Source: Thereva unica (lineage: Eukaryota; Arthropoda; Insecta; Diptera; Therevidae). From it: DNA of 64,000 nucleotides. The position numbers were made by a program, and so were the translations under genes. How positions within the stretch are numbered: the first letter of the stretch is position 1; each line of letters opens with the position of its first letter. The stretch covers positions 160,223,850-160,287,849 of the forward strand of contig OX465283.1 in NCBI GenBank assembly GCA_949987705.1, given 5' to 3'. This document shows positions 56,782-64,000 of the stretch, piece by piece. Under the pieces are notes generated by a model, which worked only from the letters and a program-made list of their open reading frames with translations, made no database searches and was not told the DNA's origin.

Positions 56782-59700
56782 TCACAATGACCAAACTTCA
56801 AGCAGATTCGTTAAAAAGCTGTCGTTGTAAAGCAGGCGAATAATATTATAGATTTTTTCAATTACTTGATCTGACTTGGCGCTAGGATTCTCTTCAATCA
56901 AACCTATAGCCAGTGTGGCTTCCACCTTCACATCCGCATATTTCTTATTATTACTTACAACCTTCAAGTCTTCTAGTGAAAGCAGGAATTCTTGACTGAA
57001 TTTTGGTTCGCCATTACTTAAAAACAAATTAAAATTAATATTATATAGTCAAAATGTTTTTAGATCTTATAAAACCTAGCATCTGGAAACAGTGCAAATA
57101 TAATGCAAGATAAGCATCTAGTCAAAATTTTCTTCCTGCAATAAACAAAGTAATATTATTTGTAAAACTATGCTATGAAACGACATACTTATTACTGATA
57201 CTGCCCCTCTTCAATCCTATAACTTCCAGTAGACCTTCTCCCCAACCTTCAGATTGTGCTGATATCACTTGTAAATATCGTGCTAGCATTAACAATGGTT
57301 TCTTGGCATTCTCGGAAATTTCCAGGATTTTACATCCGTACGAAATTATCGAGCCCCAAATAACAGCGATTTTTGCTTCTGTGGCTTCACTGCAAAACGT
57401 TTATTATTTTATATATGTGCTATAAAAATGAGAAAATGTGAACTTTTACTTTGTCTTAACACCTTCTAGTAACTGGCTTATGTCTTGTAGAAAGGTAATT
57501 TTAGAACCAAGATCTGCAATGCTTCCAATTTTGTGCAGAATATAACAATGCATGGCTAGTAAATATGGTCCACCCAATAGTTTTGCCAAGTCTAATAAAT
57601 CTATAACATTCCTTAGTTTTTGCAGTAGAACCGTCCAAGCAGGGGAATGTATATCTTTTATGTCATCTAAAAATATAAGAAAATTGTAATGCCAAAACTT
57701 ATAGATTAAACACAAAAACTGTAAAAATGTTAATGCAGTCAAACATGAAACAACAAACATTTTCACTTTAACTGCGCAGTTTATCACGTGCGACGTCATG
57801 TCTGACCGATAAACTGTGTGAACTGTGCAGTTTTGAACTATTTTTTACTAAGACTGGAGATTCTGGACCCTCTTTTGCTCTGATAAACCGGGCAGGTCAG
57901 ACAGGTTCTTCTATTTCAGTTGGAAATAAGATCGTAACGGCAGAACCGTCTCTAAACATCCTAGGTATAACATTAGCCAAAGATCTGCGGTGGAATAACC
58001 ACATATTCCAAATTGCTAAACAAGCATCTCAGTATCTAAGATTCCTCTTTCAGCCGTGGGCTAGGGCTATAATCTACAAGTCCTACATTCGTCCTCGTCT
58101 CGAATACAACTCGTATATCTGGGCCGAAGCTCCAAGATCCATCTTAGACAAGGTGCAAAATCGAGCTCTGAAACTTATTGGTGATTGCGCCATTTGCACT
58201 TCAATAGATTTATTAAGCCACCATAAGAATGTAGCAACTCTTGCAAAATTATATCGCTTTTATCACAATGACTGCTCCATTGAAATACGTAACCTCATGC
58301 CTCCACGGCAACCTTTCTCCCGCAACACAAAACTTGTCCCCTCAGCTCACAGTTTACAGCTCGTACAGCGCACACTCCGATTTAGAAATTCGTTTATAAC
58401 AAGAACAACTCGTCTGTGGAACAAGCTTCCAAAGTCACTATTCCCGAACTCAAATTATATCCAAGAGTTCAAACGCGAGGTTCATCGCCATTTCCTCCAA
58501 CACCCCTTGACTCCTCCTAACCTTCTAATCCGTTCAGTAGCTACGTATGGGCGTGAAGCATGGAGTATCTCCCAAAATTCCCCGGACAAGATGGATATAT
58601 TTGAGAGGACGGTTCTGCGAAGGATGTAGGAATCAACGATTTATACAAAGAGTGTAAACTCTCGACACATGACAAGCTCCTGAGTTTACGTTGGCAAACC
58701 ACGGCCAAGGTGGGAAGATAATGTTAACGCCGATGCAGCAAAAATGCACAACACAAGAAATTGGAGACAAGCTGCGGAGCAGAGAGACGTCTGGAGAAGA
58801 AGCTGATAGAGGCCAAGACTCAAATTGGGCTTTAGAGCCATCGAAGAAGAAAAAGTGAGGCGGGTCCCTATTAAGTTAGACACAGTCAGACAGGCAATAG
58901 CTGTGAAGCTGCACTTCTGAAGGTTATTATTGACCTCCGAATGGCTCTTTGCATCCTCTGCTATCTCCTTAATCAGTAGTTACCTGCAGAATCCTTCCCA
59001 AAAAGTATGGTTGCATAACTCGATTTCGGATCGCTCCATACTAGGACCATTACTCTTCTCTATGTACCAACCGTCTACAGTTTAATGCCTCTAAATCCTG
59101 TTACGATCCAATGTATAGGAGTAAATTAGATACAGACCGTTTTCCACCTATCGTTCTTATGAACACATGCCTAGCTTATCAGTTCGCAACGTACGTATAG
59201 AAGGACATTATTTATACTGCCAAGAGTCTCTTTCTTAGTTGGGAAAAGATTTTTTTGTTCATTCGCTTCAAGTTTGGAACAGTCTGCTTAACTACGTACA
59301 AAATGCGGGATCGATTAATGAGTTCAGGCCGCTTATCAGCAAATACCAAGACTCAGAAGATTTAAAATCATATTTTTGCTGGGCATTGTGGAAATGTGCC
59401 GTTAAGTATTGATAACGAAGAGATGAAGCAAAGCAGTATTAAAGAAAATCAGCAAAAATATCAAAGCTTCATCTGTAATGCTAGGGCCGCATCTGCGTGT
59501 ATCGTCCCGAAGCAATGCGTGCCGAAGCTTCGTATGTTTTGCACGCTAAAAAGTTATCGCGATAATGCAGTGGTCGTATTAGCGGCTTCGTCATTTTACA
59601 CGAATTAGCGCGCATATTATCGCCACTCGCGCGATAACTCATACGCAGCCCGAATGTTTGCGACGATAGCCGATAATGGCCGGTTACATCTGCGTGTATC

Positions 59701-61936
59701 GTGTCATAGCACGAAGCTTCGGGACGCTACACGCAGATGCGGCCCTAGCATAAGCGTTGTTTCAAGGGTCCTGACATAGAGAGGAACATAGATTATTAGT
59801 TTAATACGACCTTGCTCGAACAGTCAAGTTAAAACGACACATTACAAGGCAGATTGCTGAACTTGTTTCAAACGTTTCTGATGTACAATGATGAGATAAA
59901 CCGAGTAGTGGTCGCTGTACTTTTGCTCCTGATACTTCATATAGAAGAAGGTGACCCTCGTATATCCACAGTTTCTGAGGCAAACCTATTTATTCTCTTC
60001 TTACAGAGAATAGTCTTACAGTCGCAAAGGAAGTGCTCCGAAGTTTCGGGAGCCGCCTTGCAGAATTGATAGCTGATAATTGAGGGAACAGTGGCCCGTC
60101 AGGATCTCCGTTATTGTTTTTAGACCCCACCTCTAGACATTTAAAAAATTGCCCGCTTGCCTTAGATTTATCGATTTCAATGAATCTTTTAACTTGACGA
60201 GCTTAGGGTCCTTGTCCAGCTATGAAGAAAGAGCTGGTCGAACCAATTCTTGATGGCCGTTCTTACAAGCTAAGTTGCAGAAAGATTCCGGACCGATAAG
60301 TGATGAGTTTTCCCGTTCTCTGGCCAGGGCGGATCCTTAAGACTAAGCAACGGTAGTAGAATCAACGATATGTTAAGTAAAATTGTTTTAATTCTCAGCC
60401 AATAACGAACGAGAATCCTCCTTTTCAAAGAAATTACAATTAAATTTTATCGTACAAAACAAAATTCAAAAAACAAATTGTTTTTTTACAAGTTTAAACT
60501 TACCATTATGACGAAAGTAATTACAAATAGTTGCTTCAAGTAACGCATGCATATTATTTGATAACGTCTTGCACATTCCAATCGCATGCAACATTCCACA
60601 AAGCATCGGACTACCAGCTTCACATTGATCTTGCCATGTTATAATTGCGTCTATAAATAATCTGCAACATCGATACGTAAACAATACTAATAGATTAAAA
60701 TGCATCATAAAAAAACTTACTTTGAAGTTAACTGGCTTTGAGATGAGAGTGAACCAATAATTTCTATAGCTAAGTGTTGAGCTTCCATTTCATTATCTTT
60801 TCTGGAAGTATTATTTGTCACTGCAGTCTGCTCACATATCACAATTAACTCTACGACAGCATTTGTAAAAGTTTGAACACCTTCCTTCGTTGCTAGAAGT
60901 TTGTTATGCTTAGTTGCACATGTTCGAAGTAACCGAACAATTGTTCGAACATATAGAAGTCGTTTGGATTTTGTTAAGCATGTTGAGCTCCAACTAGATT
61001 GATTTGATACTAGCATGCCCGATGCAATTTGTAAAAGTCTGGAGGATATAAAATGTATGGTTTATGTTGTATATAAATAAATAAAATAGATTTACCTTAA
61101 TACTCCTTTATCGACATTGTTACTTTCCGTAGGTATTTTAAGAATAATCGTGGGCTCCACAGATAGAACAATCCAATTAAAAATCGATTCTAGTCCTTGG
61201 TACTCAACTAAATGCCATGGGTAATTCAAAGATTCTTCCAGTATCTTATGCGTTAATTCGTCGTCATGGATGTACGGCTCAAATGAAATTTGTATAAAAA
61301 TTGCAAGGATCAATTGCATGGCAACCCCCTGCTTTTCTGCATTAAACGAATTAAATATATCACGAAACCAACTTTTCCACTTTATTCTGAGAAATATGTG
61401 CCCGAAAAACGAATGACACTCTGGCAAGTACTGTTAATAATAAATAGTTAAATCAATCATATATTAAAAATAAATATAAAAATATTACTTCTTGCAATAT
61501 TTTCAACATCAAGCCAATGTGCTGTATTTGTGGCTGAAATCTCTCCCACGGTAGGAGTACAAGAGCGGCATGCAAAGGTGCTCGAATGTAATTGGTGACC
61601 TCTTGAGAAGTAAAGTTGCAGAAATACCAATTAAAAACATGACCCATGACTCCGCTTGAAACTAGTAAGGAAATTTGAAAAAATATTTAACTTGACAGAA
61701 TTGCGACATGTTTTTACCAGGTAAGCTATCTAAAACATATTGAAGGCAGTTGATAAAGGAGGAGATCATTATTTTTGCTGATTCTGTGTGCAATTCACTC
61801 CATGGATAGAGAAGTTTTCCATTAGCAATTAGTTGTCGAATCCAATTAGCGGTGTATTGTTGCAAACTTTGTCCTGAGTAAATAACAAGCCATGGGGCGT
61901 ACATTTCGGCTAGCGCTTCGAATAATATATCACAAA
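56782..61936 (-). CDS. Epg5: EPG5-like autophagy protein, C-terminal exons (gene continues off the right edge)
   Basis: Probably the C-terminal ~640 aa of EPG5, a very large helical Rab7 effector for autophagosome-lysosome fusion. Eleven phase-consistent minus-strand exons: 61936-61718, 61661-61489, 61430-61096, 61038-60721, 60661-60504, 57666-57450, 57389-57189, 57135-57076 and 57016-56782 (nine certain), with no further ones needed. Text includes LAEMYAPWLVIYSGQSLQQY, LHAALVLLPWERFQP, YLPECHSFFGHIFLRIKW, SEGWGEGLLEVIGLKRGS and CLSCIIFALFPDAS, ending SFLTNLLEVWSL. I recall LLPWERF and FxGHIFxRIxW from insect EPG5, but no short catalytic motif exists to prove it. The whole is alpha-helical and HEAT-like. 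The 2.8-kb intron 60503-57667 holds a LINE and a MITE. Upstream exons lie beyond 64000, or behind the LINE at 61990-64000. Correction for readers: count nine exons. Confidence 0.65.
57880..58860 (+). mobile_element. Jockey-like LINE C-terminal region in the EPG5-like intron
   Basis: LNILGITLAKDLRWNNHIFQ, YKSYIRPRLEYNSYIWAEAP, KVQNRALKLIGD and TRTTRLWNKLPKSLFPNSNY are the standard C-terminal blocks of Jockey-type polyproteins. The frame stays open for 158 codons (58153-58629), then joins an RTE-like or other tail near 58560-58860. Antisense to the host gene. Confidence 0.8.
58861..59470. other. Intron sequence, unassigned
   Basis: Scattered LINE-like words; no frame with a recognisable domain. 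Confidence 0.3.
59478..59750. mobile_element. MITE with ~34-bp inverted ends in the EPG5-like intron
   Basis: TGCTAGGGCCGCATCTGCGT, then GTATCGTCCCGAAGC, at the left; the right end is its complement with one mismatch. TA lies outside (59476-59477, 59751-59752), with an uncertainty of 1 bp. The inside carries further CGAAGCTTCG palindromes. Confidence 0.8.
59753..60503. other. Remainder of the 2.8-kb EPG5-like intron
   Basis: No exon or element recognised. Confidence 0.3.
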
Positions 61937-61989
61937 CTGTAATGAAAATTTAGTTTAGTTGTAACTATTTATAAAATAGCTATTGTGTT

Positions 61990-64000
61990 ATTTATTTCAA
62001 AGATAGCAAATATCGGTGAGGTGTTCTTTCTTTTGTCCACCACCGTAGTCGACGTTTTTGTATTTCTTCTTCAGTGTCTGTTATCGCATCTTTGACTAAC
62101 TGTCTCGTTCCGAAGGTGATCGCGGAGTGAGACACCGAGAATTGGCCTCCAGCATCGCATTTGTAAGACCTCGAGCTTGTTGACGTCCGGCTTGAGAAGT
62201 GTCGACGTTTCCGATCCATAAGAAAAATCGGAACAATCAACGTTCGGTAAAGACGTACTTTCGTTTTGATGGTAATTTTTATTCGTTTCCATATGCACCC
62301 CTTGAGCAAGTCGAATGTTGCTGAACGTCGCCCGTCGATGCACCTTTCTTTTCTTCAACCAATGATCCCAAATATTTGAACATCGGAAGCTCTTCGATTT
62401 GGGTTCCATCGAGGTGAACACTGGCCCTCGATCCGTCCGTTGTGATCACTTGGGTCTTTTCCGCATTGATAACCTGTATGACCGCGGGAAATGTCGTATA
62501 ATCGTATCGTATCGAACTCTGCGTCGTCGAGAAGTGGCGAAGCAACTTCCCCTTGTCGGACACCTGTTTGAATCGGGACTTCTTAGGATAAGTCGCTTCG
62601 AATACGAACGTTGCTGGTTGACCCATCGTATGACGCTTGGAGAAGTTGAACGATTTTCAATGGCATCTATTTGGTTTCCAAGGCTCTCCACAAGATGATC
62701 CAAACGATAAAAACGACGACAGTTCGTTTGCCGCAACGAATTCTTTCCTCCATTAGCTGACGGAGAGCGAATGAACAATGCCTCCTCGATGTGGTTTAAA
62801 TTCTGCTTGTTCTTTTCGGCTCGCCGGCTGTGGCCTTTCTTCAAAATTGAAGAATGATTGCTTTCTTCCACACCGACGGGACGCGATCCGAATGACATAA
62901 GTGTGGTATGACGACGTAGGTTGTCCGCTGCAGGCGCCCATGGGAACAGATGACGAAAGTTTCATCCGATTTTGCCTCGACGCCGCTTCTTCCATGTCGG
63001 CCACAACGTTATGTCAGTACGCTTCGCGATCCGATTTCATTTTCTGTGTCGAACTTCTTTGTTCAATCGTCGATCTTGCTCGAAATCGATGTATTTCATT
63101 CCAGACAGCTGTCCGAGATCCATGGCTATTTACGGATGGGTGGACACAACTCCATTGCACACCTCACAATGGACTGCGATAATTGCCTTTCTTCTACATC
63201 GATATCGTCCAGTATTGCGAGCGCCTCGAATTTGTTGGATGCCATTTGAAACTTTCGCCCGATGGTCGAATCCCGTAGGCCTAATTCTTCTCGACTAGTG
63301 GTGGCGCCGTTTTCTTCGCTTCTTTGTAATCGCATCTGTAATTTCACAATCAGGCCCACGTAACGCACGTACGTCTTTGAACGTCGACCGGAACCTTGCG
63401 TTGATCAAAACGTAGTTTAGCATTGTCGAGTCGTTGCTAGATAAATTACGCCAGGTGAGCTGGTGTCTGAGTGGATGGCGGAAGATGCTGGTGCCAACGA
63501 TCATATTGTTTGAAGGTGCAAATAAAAGGAGGCATAAGCCGTTGTCGTTGATTACTCCGTGTCCGAATTTTCCCACCGTTCCTTCCCAACCGGTTCGATC
63601 TGCGCTTGGATGTGCATTCAAGTCCCCGCGAGCATAATTAATTCGGTTCGAGGTATCGTATCCAGCGTCTGTTGAAGCGCATAAACGGATAGGATATGGG
63701 TCTTGATCGTTTCATCGATGGTTATAACCACCAAACGCTCGGATATCCGTTAGAATGCGATAACGATTCTGGCAGCCCGCCGATTGATCATAAACCCGAT
63801 GCCGGCTTCTCATTTCTCACCACCGGAATAGTAAAGCATCGTTTCGTCCATTGTTGTTAACGGGACGATAGTCAATTTTCCAGATCCGGTAAGTCGTAAT
63901 TCCGATAGCGCAGCAACTGATATTTTGCATTTCGATAATTTCTTTTTGACCGGCGTGAACTCCTGTTAATATCTTCCACGTGGCGACTTCGATCTCCGGC
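61990..64000 (-). mobile_element. RTE-like LINE, endonuclease plus RT, broken, runs to the window edge
   Basis: Read from 64000 downward: VATWKILTGVHAGQKEII, GDLNAHPSADRTGWEGTVGK (written DLNAHP then ADRTGWEG), VINDNGLCLLLFA, HPLRHQLTWRNLSS, YVLINARFRSTFKDVRALRG: an AP-endonuclease domain. Then LDHLVESLGNQ and SVEKTQVITTDGSRASVHLD-like RT text, and finally YGSETSTLLKPDVNKLEVLQ and LRRWWTK. Frameshifts throughout and the 3' GAA tail is missing, so this copy is 3'-truncated. Same family as 35545-36735 and 55656-56608. Confidence 0.82.

Noticed and set aside
58153..58629. 158-aa intact frame as a gene
   Set aside because: It is the C-terminal part of a Jockey-like polyprotein without its start.
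1..64000. CRISPR arrays, bacterial operons, viral insertions
   Set aside because: Introns, polyadenylation signals and gene content are those of an animal nuclear genome; no regularly spaced repeats and no viral structural or polymerase genes were recognised.

Overview
This window is nuclear DNA from an insect, very probably a fly (Diptera). The clearest evidence is a C-terminal kinesin whose start (MESKLPKPSGLKKP) and motor domain match Drosophila Ncd almost residue for residue as I recall it. Short GT-AG introns of 50-60 bp and AT-rich spacers crowded with small DNA transposons fit this. I cannot name the species. Seven of the eight genes have readable start and stop codons; the eighth runs off the right edge.

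Gene layout: (1) 5280-7436 (-), an intronless secreted M3-family metallopeptidase homologue that has lost all of its zinc ligands. (2) 8886-10973 (+), ncd. (3) 14353-18890 (-), DCAF10, a WD40 receptor for CUL4-DDB1. (4) 20870-26050 (+), eIF3a. (5) 35335-45789 (+), spargel, the fly PGC-1 homologue. (6) 48596-51999 (-), TRMT11. (7) 54102-54791 (+), LIPT2/LipB octanoyltransferase. (8) 56782-61936 (-), the C-terminal exons of a large protein, probably EPG5. Exon junctions were placed by hand; reading phase is consistent across every junction listed. From memory, Drosophila LIPT2, eIF3a and spargel carry the near-consecutive names CG9804, CG9805 and CG9809, so this looks like a conserved neighbourhood stretched by transposons. 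The genes are housekeeping or mitochondrial-biogenesis genes and do not form one pathway.

Everything else is mostly mobile DNA. At least three kinds of non-LTR retrotransposon are present as 5'-truncated or broken copies: an RTE-like family ending in a GAA repeat, a Jockey-like family, and R1-like pieces. There is one Harbinger/PIF deletion derivative with perfect 22-bp terminal inverted repeats, and at least ten MITE-like elements with inverted ends and TA, TTA/TAA or similar target duplications. Several are nested. One MITE (53327-53676) can be proved as an insertion inside the window, because an uninterrupted copy of its target repeat lies near position 90. The long introns are long because they hold these insertions; introns without them are 50-70 bp.

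The most interesting item is the secreted M3 pseudo-peptidase: a long open frame with the fold preserved and the catalytic zinc site erased. No CRISPR, operon or prokaryotic feature is present.
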